Shown: in pieces, positions 1-10,826 of the stretch
How positions within the stretch are numbered: position 1 is the first letter of the stretch
How the letters are laid out: every line of letters begins with the position of its first letter
Assembly (NCBI RefSeq): GCF_963678635.1
Contig: NC_087066.1
Span: forward strand, 42,987,682 to 43,051,681
Direction: 5' to 3'
DNA: 64,000 nt
From: Symsagittifera roscoffensis
Taxonomy: Eukaryota; Xenacoelomorpha; Acoela; Convolutidae
The notes under the pieces: model-generated
What the model was told of the DNA's origin: nothing
The model's database searches: none
What the model saw: the letters and a program-made list of their open reading frames with translations, nothing else
Made by a program: the position numbers and the translations under genes

Positions 1-61
1 TTATGGAGACTGACAATGAAAATCCATTATATTCTACTTTTTCTCTTTTTACTGAGTACGG
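1..61. mobile_element. TIR element, right-end fragment at window start
   Basis: Matches the right end of element A up to ACTGAGTACGG; the rest lies outside the window. Confidence 0.6.
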
Positions 62-1080
62 TATTCAAAAAACAATCCTCCAGAAACACTTTGACCGCCA
101 TCAACATTGACGACCAACATGTACAAGCCATTTTACGATACCCGTTGCAAAATTCGTTGCAAAAAAAATCGGAAAAACCTTAACAAAAGCGGTGGCGGGG
201 CGGTTGAAGGTTCCGTAAGCCGTTCTCACGGTCACCAATCGTGTTGTGCCATCTCCTCCTGGATGTTCCTCCACCACACGTACAATCGGCCATATACCTC
301 GCGGCGTGAGGTCTTTGAGTAACCACACTATGTGTGCAACCTTCAATGGTGGCTGAATTTCATTCCACTTGGGTCGCTTCATTAGTGAAGGTGGATATTC
401 CTTCTTTATCCTTTTCCACAGGTGGCCATCATCTAGTGAATAATATTCCAATGGTTGAAACCCCTGGTGATAGGCTGCTGAAAGGTCGTTGAATGAGAAA
501 ATGATTAATTGTCAGTGGCTCGCCATTTTCTGGGTAGTTACAAGTGTCAAAGATTTCGAATTCAGTATCATTTAGGTTTGGATTAAAACTGTCCGAAGAA
601 CATCAAGTGTGAGTTTTGCGATTCATGAATGATGAATATTTTTTTTTTCTTGGCAATCTGAATCAAGCGTTCCCAAGCGCCACCAAAATGAGAGCCATAT
701 GGCGCGTTGAACAACCATTGGATGTTTTTCCGTTGTAGTTTGAAAGAGCAGGCTCTATTGCGAACAAAACTTATGGCATCTTATAGTTCTTTGGAGACTC
801 CAACAAACGTTTTTCCGTTGTCGCTGATGATTGTTTTCGGAGTTCTCTGTCTAGCCGTAAACCAATCTATTGCATTCATAAGTGAATCCTTGTTCAGATT
901 TGGACAGTTTTCAAATTGAACAGCTCTAGTTGCAAAACAAGTGAAAATAATCCCGTAAAGCTTCTCAATGTCTGCTTTGTTTTCAATGAAGAAGGGGCCA
1001 AAAAAATGTACTCCAGTATAAGTGAACGGGAAAAGATGGTTTTCGTCAAGGTATCGCTTAAGTGGTAATGGTACAATGAT
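62..1080 (-). pseudogene. Bel/Pao integrase fragment, copy 1
   Basis: The C-terminal domain (451-101) and upstream integrase pieces on the minus strand match the 23.8-24.9 kb copy. It joins satellite sequence at about 1,080. Confidence 0.8.
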
Positions 1081-1900
1081 GGGCTGGTATCAGTGGGGTG
1101 CTATCAGGGTACACTTAAGGGTTGCAAATCTAGCGTTCAAGTATGACTGCTCTTATTCTTTTAATTTTCGAGATATAGCGTTCTCTACGATTTTCATTTT
1201 TTCCTTCAAAAACTCAGATTTAACAAAAAAACAAATCAAACATGATTGTCTCAAGACTACAGTTGATTGCTGCAAGGGTTCACTCAGGCGTTGCAAATAT
1301 AGCTCCCAAGTACGATTGCTGAAAACTTTATGGTTTTCGAAATATTGCTTTTTCTTTATTGTTTTTTTTCCAAAAAACAATGATGCAAAAAAATTAACCG
1401 AACTTGAATTTCTCAACCTTATAGTTTTTAGGCTGTCAGTGTTTCCGCAGCGTTTGCAAATCTCGCGTCCAAATATGACTGTTCGGATCGTTATGTTTTT
1501 CGAGATATAGCGCATTTTTTAAATTTTTCAAATTTTTTAAATTTTTATCAAAAACTATTCGAACATGAATATGTCAACCCTAAAATGGCGTGATATCAGG
1601 GTTCACTTAGCGCTTGAAAATGTAGCGTCCAAGTATGCTGCTCTCATCCTTATGGTTTTTGAGATATGGCGCTTTTTATATTTTTCAATTTGTTAAAAAT
1701 TTTTATTTGAAAAAAATTGAACTTGAACTTTTCAACCATGTTTTGGGATGGTGCTATCAGAATACACTCAAAGGCTGCAAGTATACCGTCTATTTATGAC
1801 TGCTCAACTTTGTATGGTTTTCGAGATATGATTTTGTTTATTTATTCATTTTTTTTCAACAAACATAGATAAAAAACAAACCAAACTCGAATTTCCCAAT
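1081..1900. repeat. Satellite-like array, block 1
   Basis: About five monomers of 158-170 bp. Each has a core GCAAATCTAGCGTCCAAGTA, then TATGACTGCTC, then TTTTCGAGATATAGCG and a T/A-rich part ending in AACTTGAATTTCTCAACC. Core positions are near 1144, 1314, 1477, 1640 and 1798. Confidence 0.85.
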
Positions 1901-2041
1901 CGAGTTTTTCTTCAATTTTAATGAAGAAAATAGACATTATAATCCATTTTTAATCAATTATATTCAATTATTTCCGACATTTATGAAGACTGACAATGAA
2001 AATCCATTATATTCTATTTTTTCTCTTTTTACTGAGTACGG
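1901..2041. mobile_element. TIR element, right-end fragment
   Basis: Only the last ~140 bp of the element remain, fused directly to a satellite monomer. The left part, the segment of about 220 bp and the MITE are missing here. Confidence 0.6.
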
Positions 2042-2043
2042 TA

Positions 2044-3060
2044 TTCAAAAAAACAATCCTCCAGAAACACTTTGACCGCCATCTACATTGACGACCAACA
2101 TGTAAAAGCCATTTTACGATACCCGTTGCAAATTTCGTTGCGAAAAAAATTCGAAAAAACCTTAACAAAAGCGGTGGTGGGGTGGTTGAAGGTTCCGTGA
2201 GCCGTTCTCACGGTCACCACTCGTGCTGTGCCATCTCCTCCTGGATGTTCTTCCGCCACACGTAAAATTGGCCATATACCTTGCGGCGTGAGTTCTTTGA
2301 GTAACCACACTATGTGTGCAACCTTCAATGGTGGCTGCATTTCATTCCACTTGGGGCGTTTCATTAGTGAAACTGGATATTAATTCTTTAACCTTTTCCA
2401 CAGGTGGTCATCATCTAATGAACGTTGGTCCAATTGTTGAATATTCCTGGAAGAAGGCTGCTGAATGGTCTTTGAATGAGAAAATGATTTATTGTCAGTG
2501 GCTCGCTACTTTCTGGGTAGTAACTTACAAGTTTCAAGGATCTCGACTTCAGTATCATTTCGGTTTGGGTTAAAACTGTCCGAAGAACATCAATTGTGAG
2601 TTTTGCGATCCATGAATGATGAAGATTTTTTTCTAGGCATTCCGAATCAAGCGTTCCCAAGCGCCACCGAAATGAGAGCCATATGGCGGGTTGAACAACC
2701 ATTGGATGTTTTTCCGTTGTAGTTTGAAAGAGCAGGCTCTATTGCGAACAAAACGTATGGCATCTTATAGTTCTTTGGAGACTCCAACAAATGTTTTTCC
2801 AATGTCGCTGGTGAGTGTTTTTGGAGATCTCTGTCTAGCCGTAAACCGACCTATTTCATTCATAAGTGATTCCTTGTTCAGATTTGGACAGTTTTCAAAA
2901 TGAACAGCTCTAGTTGCAAAACAAGTGAAAATAATCCAGTAAAGCTTCTCAATGTCTGCTTTGTTTTCAATGAAGAAGGGGCCAAAAAAATGTACTCCAG
3001 TATTAGTGAACGGGAAAAGATGGTTTTCGTCAAGGTATCGCTTAAGTCGTAATGGTACAA
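2044..3060 (-). pseudogene. Bel/Pao integrase fragment, copy 2
   Basis: Same content as copy 1: C-terminal domain at 2364-2083, then integrase pieces at 2702-2415 and 3060-2878. It ends at the satellite junction near 3,060. Confidence 0.8.
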
Positions 3061-4218
3061 TGATGGGCTGGTATCAGTGGGGTGCTATCAGGGTACACTA
3101 AAGGGTTGCAAATCTAGCGTTCAAGTATGACTGCTCCATCCTTTTAAATTTCGAGATATAGCGTTCTCTACGATTTTCATTTTTTTCTTCAAAAACTCAG
3201 ATTTAACAAAAAAAATCTTTATGGATTTCGAAATATTGCTTTTTCTTTTATTGTTTTTTTTTCAAAAAAAATAATGATGCAAAAAGATCAACTTAACTTG
3301 AATTTCTCAACCTTATAGTTGGAGGCTGTCAGTATTTGCTCAGGGTTAGCAAATCTCGCGTCCAAGTATGACTGTTCGGATCGTTATGTTTTTCGAGATA
3401 TAGCGCAATTTATAATTTTTTAAATTTTTATCAAATTAATTGGATTAAAAAAAATTATTCGAACATGAATATCTTAACCCTAAAATGGGGTGATATCAGG
3501 GTTCACTCAACGGTTGAAAATCTAGCGTCCAAGTATGACTGCTCACTTCCTTATGGTTTTCGAGATACGGCGCTTTTTATAATTTTTCATTTTTTTTCCA
3601 AAATATTTATTTAAAAAAATTTAACTTGAGTTTTTAACTATGTTTTGGAACTATGCTATCAGAATACACTCAAAGGCTGCAAGTATACCGTCCAATTATG
3701 ACTGCTCAACTTTGTATGGTTTTCGAGATATGACTTTTTTGATTTATTCAATTTTTTTTCAACAAACATAGATAAAAAAGCAAACGGAACTTGAACTCAC
3801 CAATCCTATAGTGGGGGTGCTAAAAAGTACAATCAAGGCTGCAAATCTAGCCTCAAATTATGACAAATCAAATCATTTTGGTTTCCGAGCATGGCGTTTT
3901 TTATGGGTTTTCACTTTTTTTTCTCAAAGAACTTAGACATAAAAAATAATCGAATTTGAGTTTTTCAACTTCATTGTTGCAAACTATCATGTTTGCAAAC
4001 CTGGTCTCTATTTCTTACTGCTCAAAATATTTTGGTTTCCGAGTATGGCTTTTATTTCTTGATTTTTTTTTGAGTTTTTTGATATTCAAAAAATTTAGAA
4101 ATAAAAAAACTAATGAAACTTGAATATCTCAACCCTACGGTGGGATGCACTCAGGGGTTGCACTACTTTTCTCCAATTGTGACTGCTAGAATATTTTTTC
4201 GAGATGTAGCCTTTTTTG
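3061..4218. repeat. Satellite-like array, block 2
   Basis: About seven monomers of the same family (GACTGCTC-type cores near 3127, 3370, 3537, 3700, 3859, 4016 and 4180). Monomers decay toward the right end, where the 3859 and 4016 cores differ most. Confidence 0.85.
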
Positions 4219-4447
4219 TGAAAAAAAAATTGCCTGATACTTGAGCCCAGTTTTTCTTCACGGTTGCAATAAAAATTTTAGTACATGATTTGAGAAGCTC
4301 TTTATGCGTTCAACGATCTATTTGAAGAACCGTAGTTGCGAGTCATGCGCTAGTCTGAACGAACCACAGTTAGGATCAAAATTATCGCAAAAAAGTGTAA
4401 AAAAACTGAGGTCATCAAATGACGGGAAGGGAGGCGCGGGAGAACTA
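4219..4447. repeat. Conserved segment between satellite and TIR element, copy A
   Basis: It begins near CCTGATACTTGAGCCCAG and ends GGGAGAACTA. Near-identical sequence recurs at 7,526-7,739, 18,066-18,282 and 22,401-22,625, always in the same place. I do not recognise it. A short ORF inside (4304-4489) is unconvincing. Confidence 0.7.
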
Positions 4448-5504
4448 CCCGCATTCAGTAAAAAGAGAAAAAAATCTACTATATTATAAATTAAATCGTA
4501 CTTTTAGCAAAATTATAATTAAGTACAAGCGCCAGTTTTAGATGCTTACACGGTTTATGATACATTTTAATCATGAAAATTTTGGTGAAGTTTTAGAAAA
4601 TTAAAACCAATTATAATTGATTATAAAGTTTCCGAAAATCTCTTATAACCTATTACCATAGATTATAACCCCTTTTTCTTTCAAAACTTTATCTCACAAA
4701 AAAATCGATCATAATTAAAGATAAATTTGCAATTAGGCATGAAAAGACAGTAAATTTCAAGTTTAATTCAAGCCTAAGCAATAAGCAGGGGCGGATCTAG
4801 TTTTTTCTCGAGGTGGGGATTTTCAGAAAAGTTTCGAAAATTTAGCAACTTATTTTTGGATCGACCAAATTGATTCTTTGAGCTCTCTCGAAGATTTAAA
4901 AAGAGCCTATTTTCATCGATATTTCTGCTCATCAGGCAAAATTTTGATAATTATTTGAAAAAACAGTCCAAAAAAGGCGTTTTAGGCAATGTTTAGAAAA
5001 TTTTGACCCAAAAATTGCAAAATTGCGTTTTTTGGCCGGTTTTATCAAAAGTAGCTTGTGGCGCAGAATCTTGGACAAAAAGATCTTTAGAAAACCTTCA
5101 AGGTCTTTCACCAAAAAGGGATATCTCAAAATGGTTAAAAGGGGGGACGATTTGGGTCGGCAGAGGCTAGAATCCTTGAGGGGGGTTGGCCGTCCACACC
5201 CCTACCTAAATCCGCCCCTGGCCATAGGTACAAAATTACTGTTTCGTTTAGTTCAGTGACCAAATGAAAAGCACTCGAAACAAAACAAAAACAAAACGAA
5301 AGGAAGCGATGACATTTTTTGAACAAAAACGGATTTTAATCCATAATAATGGATTATAATTCAATAAAGATTGAAAAAAATACTTTCGAAAATTAATCGA
5401 TTAGAATTGATTATTTTCAATTTTGATGAAATTTTTTAGAAATCTATGAGGACTGACAAGCAAAATCCATTATATTCTATTTTTTCTCTTATTACTGAGT
5501 ACGG
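4448..5504. mobile_element. TIR element A, about 1.06 kb, non-autonomous
   Basis: The left end CCCGCATTCAGTAAAAAGAG is mirrored by the right end, whose complement starts CCGTACTCAGTAATAAGAG. The inverted match continues for some 35 bases with mismatches. TA lies on both outer sides (4446-4447 and 5505-5506), as for Tc1/mariner-like or other TA-targeting elements. Inside are several inverted copies of AATTATAATTGATTATAA-like words and a nested hAT-like MITE, but no transposase. Superfamily is not certain. Confidence 0.65.
4786..5220 (+). mobile_element. hAT-like MITE nested in TIR element A
   Basis: 435 bp. Begins CAGGGGCGGATCTAG and ends CTAAATCCGCCCCTG, an inverted pair. Flanks GCAATAAG and GCCATAGG match at 6 of 8 bases, consistent with an old 8-bp hAT target duplication. 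No coding capacity. Confidence 0.75.
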
Positions 5505-5506
5505 TA

Positions 5507-6395
5507 TTCAAAAAAACTATCCTCCAAATCAGCATTGACGACCAACATCTAAAAGCCGTTTTACGATACCCGTTGCAAAAGGCGTTGCAAAAAATTCAAA
5601 AACGTACAATCGCGGCGTGATGTCTTTGAGTAACTACACTATGTGTGCAACCTTCAATGGTGGCTGCATTTCATTCCACTTGGGGCGTTTCATTAGTGAA
5701 ACTGGATATTAATTCTTTAACCTTTTCCACAGGTGGTCATCATCTAATGAACGTTGGTCCAATTGTTGAATATCCCTGGAAGAAGGCTGCTGAATGGTCT
5801 TTGAATGAGAAAATGATTTATTGTCAGTGGCTCGCTACTTTCTGGGTAGTAACTTACAAGTTTCAAGGATCTCGACTTCAGTATCATTTCGGTTTGGGTT
5901 AAAACTGTCCGAAGAACATCAAGTGTGAGTTTTGCGATCCATGAATGATGAAGAGTTTTTCTTGGCATTCCGAATCAAGCGTTCCCAAGCGCCACCGAAA
6001 TGAGAGCCATATGGCGGGTTGAACAACCATTGGATGTTTTTCCGTTGTAGTTTGAAAGAGCAGGCTCTATTGCGAACAAAACGTATGGCATCTTATAGTT
6101 CTTTGGAGACTCCAACAAATGTTTTTCCAATATCGCTGGTGAGTGTTTTTGGAGATCTCTGTCTAGCCGTAAACCGACCTATTTCATTCATAAGTGATTC
6201 CTTGTTCAGATTTGGACAGTTTTCAAAATGAACAGCTCTAGTTGCAAAACAAGTGAAAATAATCCAGTAAAGCTTCTCAATGTCTGCTTTGTTTTCAATG
6301 AAGAAGGGGCCAAAAAAATGTACTCCAGTATTAGTGAACGGGAAAAGATGGTTTTCGTCAAGGTATCGCTTAAGTCGTAATGGTACAATGATGGA
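5507..6395 (-). pseudogene. Bel/Pao integrase fragment, copy 3
   Basis: Near-identical to copy 2 over most of its length, but shortened in the C-terminal-domain part (5,524-5,610). Copy 4 at 8,799 has the same deletion, so copies 3 and 4 share a more recent origin. Confidence 0.8.
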
Positions 6396-7525
6396 CTGGT
6401 ATCAGTGGGGTGCTATCAGGGTACACTAAAGGGTTGCAAATCTAGCGTTCAAGTAGGACTGCTCCATCCTTTTAACTTTCGAGATATAGCGTTCTCTACG
6501 ATTTTCATTTTTTTCTTCAAAAACTCAGATTTAACAAAAAAAATCTTTATGGATTTCGAAATATTGCTTTTTCTTTTATTGTGTTTTTTTTCAAAAAAAA
6601 TAATGATGCAAAAAGATCAACTTAACTTAAATTTCTCAACCTTATAGTTGGAGGCTGTCAGTATTTGCTCAGGGTTAGCAAATCTCGCGTCCAAGTATGA
6701 CTGTTCGGATCGTTATGTTTTTCTAGATATAGCGCAATTTATAATTTTTTAAATTTTTATCAAAATAATTGGATTAAAAAAAAAAATCGAACATGAATAT
6801 CTTAACCCTAAAATGGGGTGATATCAGGGTTCACTCAGCGGTTGAAAATCTAGCGTCCAAGTATGACTGCTCACTTCCTTATGGTTTTCGAGATACGGCG
6901 CTTTTTATAATTTTTCATTTTTTTTTCCAAAATATTTATTTAAAAAAATTTAACTTGAGTTTTTAACTATGTTTTGGAACTATGCTATCAGAGAACACTC
7001 AAAGGCTGCAAGTATACCGTCCAATTATGACTGCTCAACTTTGTATGGTTTTCGAGATATGACTTTTTTGATTTATTCAATTTTTTTTCAACAAACATAG
7101 ATAAAAAAGCAAACCGAACTTGAACTCATCAATCCTATAGTGGGGGTGCTAAAAAATTACAATCAAAGCTGCAAATCTAGCCTCAAATTATGACAAATCA
7201 AATCATTTTGGTTTCCGAGCATGGCGTTTTTTATGGTTTTTAACTTTTTTTCTCAAAGAACTTAGACATAAAAAATAATCGAACTTGAGTTTTTCAACTT
7301 CATTGTTGCAAACTTTCATGTTTGCAAACCTGGTCTCTATTTCTTACTGCTCAAAATATTTTGGTTTCCGAGTATGGCTTTTATTTCTTGATTTTTTTTT
7401 GAGTTTTTTGTTTTTCAAAAAGTTTAGAAATAAAAAAACTAATGAAACTTGAATATCTCAACCCCAAATGTGACTGCTGGAATCTTTTTTCGAGATGTAG
7501 CCTTTTTTGTGAAAAAAAAAATCGC
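6396..7525. repeat. Satellite-like array, block 3
   Basis: Near-identical to block 2, with one shortened monomer near 7,465. Same order of monomer variants, so the array was duplicated as a block and not monomer by monomer. Confidence 0.85.
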
Positions 7526-7739
7526 CTGATACTTGAGCCTAGATTTTCTTCACGGTTGCAATAAAAATTTTAGTACATGATTTGAGAAGCTCTTTATGCG
7601 TTCAACGATCTATTTGAAGAACCGTAGTTGCGAGTCATGCGCTAGTCTGAACGAACCACAGTTAGGATCAAAATTATTGCAAAAAAGTGTAAAAAAACTG
7701 AGGTCATCCAATGACGGGAAGGGAGGCGCGGGAGAACTA
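7526..7739. repeat. Conserved segment, copy B
   Basis: Copy of the segment at 4,219-4,447 with a few substitutions. Confidence 0.7.
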
Positions 7740-8797
7740 CCCGCATTCAGTAAAAAGAGAAAAAAATCGACTATATGATAAATTAAATCGTACTTTTAGC
7801 AAAATTATAATTAAGTACAAGCGCCAGTTTTAGATGCTTACACGGTTTATGATACATTTTAATCATGAAAATTTTGGTGAAGTTTTAAAAAATTAAAACC
7901 AATTATAATTGATTATAAAGTTTCCGAAAATCTCTTATAACCTATTACCATAGATTATAACCCCTTTTTCTTTTCAAAACATTATCTCACAAAAAAATCG
8001 ATCATAATTAAAGATAACTTTGCAATTAGGCATGAAAAGACTGTAAATTTCAAGTTTAATTCAAGCCTAAGCAATAAGCAGGGGCGGATCTAGTTTTTTC
8101 TCGAGGTGGGGGTTTTCAGAAAAGTTTCGAAAATTTAGCAACTTATTTTTGGATCGACCAAATTGATTCTTTGAGCTCTCTCGAAGATTTAAAAAGAGCC
8201 TATTTTCATCGATATTTCTGCTCAGCAGGCAAAATTTTGATAATTTTTTTAAAAAACAGTCCAAAAAAGGCGTTTTAGGCAATGTTTAGAAAATTTTGAC
8301 CCAAAAATTGCAAAATTGCGTTTTTTGGCCGGTTTTTTCAAAAGTAGCTTGTGGCGCAGAATCTTGGACAAAAAGATCTTTAGAAAACCTTCAAGGTCTT
8401 TCACCAAAAAGGGATATCTCAAAATGGTTAAAAGGGGGGACGATTTGGGTCGGCAGAGGCTAGAATCCTTGAGGGGGGTTGGGCGTCCACACCCCTACCT
8501 AAATCCGCCCCTGGCCATAGGTACAAAATTACTGTTTCGTTTAGTTCAGTGACCAAATGAAAAGCACTCGAAACAAAACAAAAACAAAACGAAAGGAAGC
8601 GATGACATTTTTTGAACAAAAACGGATTTTAATCCATAATAATGGATTACAATTCAATAAAGATTGAAAAAAATACTTTCGAAAATTAATCGATTAGAAT
8701 TGATTATTTTCAAATTTGATGAAATTTTTTAGAAATCTATGAGAACTGACAAACAAAATCCATTATATTCTATTTTTTCTCTTATTACTGAGTACGG
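7740..8797. mobile_element. TIR element B
   Basis: Near-identical to element A, with the same ends, TA on both outer sides (7738-7739 and 8798-8799), and the same nested MITE. It was probably copied with the whole composite and not by separate transposition. Confidence 0.65.
8079..8513 (+). mobile_element. hAT-like MITE nested in TIR element B
   Basis: Same length, ends and flanks as the copy at 4,786. Confidence 0.75.
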
Positions 8798-8799
8798 TA

Positions 8800-9760
8800 T
8801 TCAAAAAAATTATCCTCCAAATCAGCATTGACGACCAACATCTAAAAGCCGTTTTACGATACCCGTTGCAAAAGGCGTTGCAAAAAATTCAAAAACGTAC
8901 AATCGCGGCGTGATGTCTTTGAGTAACCACAATATGTGTGCAACCTTCATTGGTGGTTGCATTTCATTCCACTTGGGGCGTTTCATTAGTGAAGGTAGAT
9001 ATTCCTTTTTTAACCGTTTCCAAAGGTGGTCATCATCCAATGAACGTTGGTCCAATTGTTGAATACCTCTGGTAGAAGGCTGCTGAATGGTCGTTGAATG
9101 ACAAAAATGATTTATTGTCAGTGGCTCGCCATTTTCTGGGTAGGCAGTTACAAGTGTCAATGATCTCGACTTCAGTGTCATTTCGGTTTGGGTTAAAAAT
9201 GTCCGAAGAACATCAACTGTGAGTTTTGCAATACATGAATGATGAAGAGGTTTTTCTTGGCAATCTGAATCAAGCTTTCCCAAGCGCCATCGAAATGAGG
9301 GCCATATGGCGGGTTGAAGAACCATTGGATGTTTTGCCGTTGTAGTTTGAAAGAGCAGGCTCTATTGCGAACAAAATTTATGGCATCTTATAGTTCTTTG
9401 GAGACTCCAACAAACGTTTTTCCGTTGTCGCTGGTGATTGTTTTCGGAGTTCTCTGTCTAGCCGTAAGCCGATCTATTGCATTCATAAGTGAATCCTTGT
9501 TCAGATTTGGACAGTTTTCAAATTGAACAGCTCTAGTTGCAAAACAAGTGAAAATAATCCCGTAAAGCTTCTCAATGTCTTCTTTGTTTTCAATGTAGAA
9601 GGGGCCAAAAATTGTACTCCAGTAATAGTGAACGGAAAAAGGTGATTTTCGTCAAGATATCGCTTAAGTGGTAATGGTACAATGATGGGCTGGAGGTTGT
9701 ATGCTTTGTATAGTTGACATAGGAAACAGTGACGAGCAATTCAACAAAGAGTTTGTCGTA
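8800..9760 (-). pseudogene. Bel/Pao integrase fragment, copy 4, left of the LINE insertion
   Basis: The longest integrase C-terminal frame in the window (9325-8822, 167 codons) is here. It holds the SLDDDHLWKRLKKEYLPSL block but lacks part of the PRGIWPIVR region. The copy is interrupted at 9,760 by the LINE and resumes at about 14,370. Confidence 0.8.
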
Positions 9761-9799
9761 CCCGTGGTCTTCTTCTTCTGTGTGGGAGCCGAAGCATGC

Positions 9800-10588
9800 T
9801 CAGAGGTAGCGCTTCGCCAGCTCGATCGCCTTAATCGGATCGTCGGTAAGGACTGAAAGCTCGGTGTTCGTGTCGCCAAATATGGATTGTCGGGTCCTGA
9901 GAGTTGCTGGACATTCGAGCAGCCAGTGTTCCAGGGTTTGGTTATCTTGGAAGCATTTTGGGCATCTTGGGTCTGTTGTTGGGTCCATAAGGTGGCGATA
10001 CGCAGCCAGTTGCATGCTGTGCCCCGCTCTCAGTCTCGCTAACATGACAGCGTCTCTTCTATTGGTCAGCGTTTTCTCGTCCTTGGTGGTAGAGTGGTTG
10101 GCGTACACAGCTGCTGTCCTGGCGTGGGAGGGCGATTTGTCTATGAGGGTTCGTTTGATTACTGCTTTGGCGGCTTTCAGGCTTGTAGGTTGGGCGTCGT
10201 CTTCGAGTTCTGTGGCTTCGTTCGCAAATTTGTCGGCGAGTTCGTTCCCGGGAATGTCCATGTGGCCGGGAACCCATTGGATGTCGATGTGGCGGTCCAT
10301 GGCATCCAGCCGATGGCACAAGGAGGCAACATCAGGGCTTTCGTTGTCCAGAGCGGCGGTCAGAGACTGGGAGTCGGTGCAAATCAGTACCTTGTCCTGC
10401 TCTTCAACGTTGTTCTTTTCCAGCCACTTGATTGCGCTATCCATGGCCTCTTTATCTTCTTCATAGGAAGATGTGATGATCCTTCCTTTGGTTTTTATCT
10501 TGTCAATCGTGACCGGATTCTCCGGGTCGCCTTGGTTCACAACCATCGCAGACCCGCCAAATTGGGTTACCCTCAGAGGCTGATCCAT
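9800..10588 (-). pseudogene. LINE RNase H domain and C-terminal zinc finger
   Basis: Over 262 codons the frame shows RNase H blocks: Glu47/48 in EEDKEAMDSAI, Asp72 in ICTDSQS, WVPGHMDIPGNELAD with Asp119. The first catalytic Asp (YTDGSA) lies just upstream, at about 10,587-10,589, in a different frame, so a frameshift cuts the domain. The C-terminal part has RLRAGHS then CPKC...EHWLLECP, a finger usual in LINEs of this type. RNase H would remove template RNA during reverse transcription. Confidence 0.88.
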
Positions 10589-10826
10589 CTGTGTAGATCA
10601 CCCACTTGGCCTCCTTCTCGCGGATGACTCAGATGGCGTCGGTCCTGGCATTGTCAGTTCTGTTGCCACCAACCATTGTTGAGCTCACAGTCCATTTCCT
10701 CGGGTTGGCGGTCCACAGGTACTCAGTAGGGCCAGCAATCGGTTCTCGGGGCGTTAGTCCTTCTGGGAGTGAGGCCTCTAACCTCTTGCTGCTCTCACGC
10801 CAGCTGTCGCGGCAGATTCTGTGTCT

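Noticed and set aside
707-919. Repeated 70-codon plus-strand ORF (also 2,691, 6,019, 9,314, 19,987)
   Set aside because: Antisense to the Bel/Pao integrase core; its repetition follows from the repeat copies.
4304-4489. Recurrent 60-codon ORF in the conserved segment (also at 7,596)
   Set aside because: It runs across the proposed left end of the TIR element, is broken in copies C and D, and has no recognisable domain.
5023-5259. Recurrent 78-codon ORF in the MITE (also at 8,316)
   Set aside because: It lies within the non-coding hAT-like MITE and crosses its end; conserved only because the DNA is duplicated.
10094-10627. Long plus-strand ORFs over the LINE (also 9,864-10,466, 12,021-12,788, 13,340-13,879)
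   Set aside because: They are antisense shadows of the GC-rich RNase H, RT and finger/endonuclease frames; no domain of their own.
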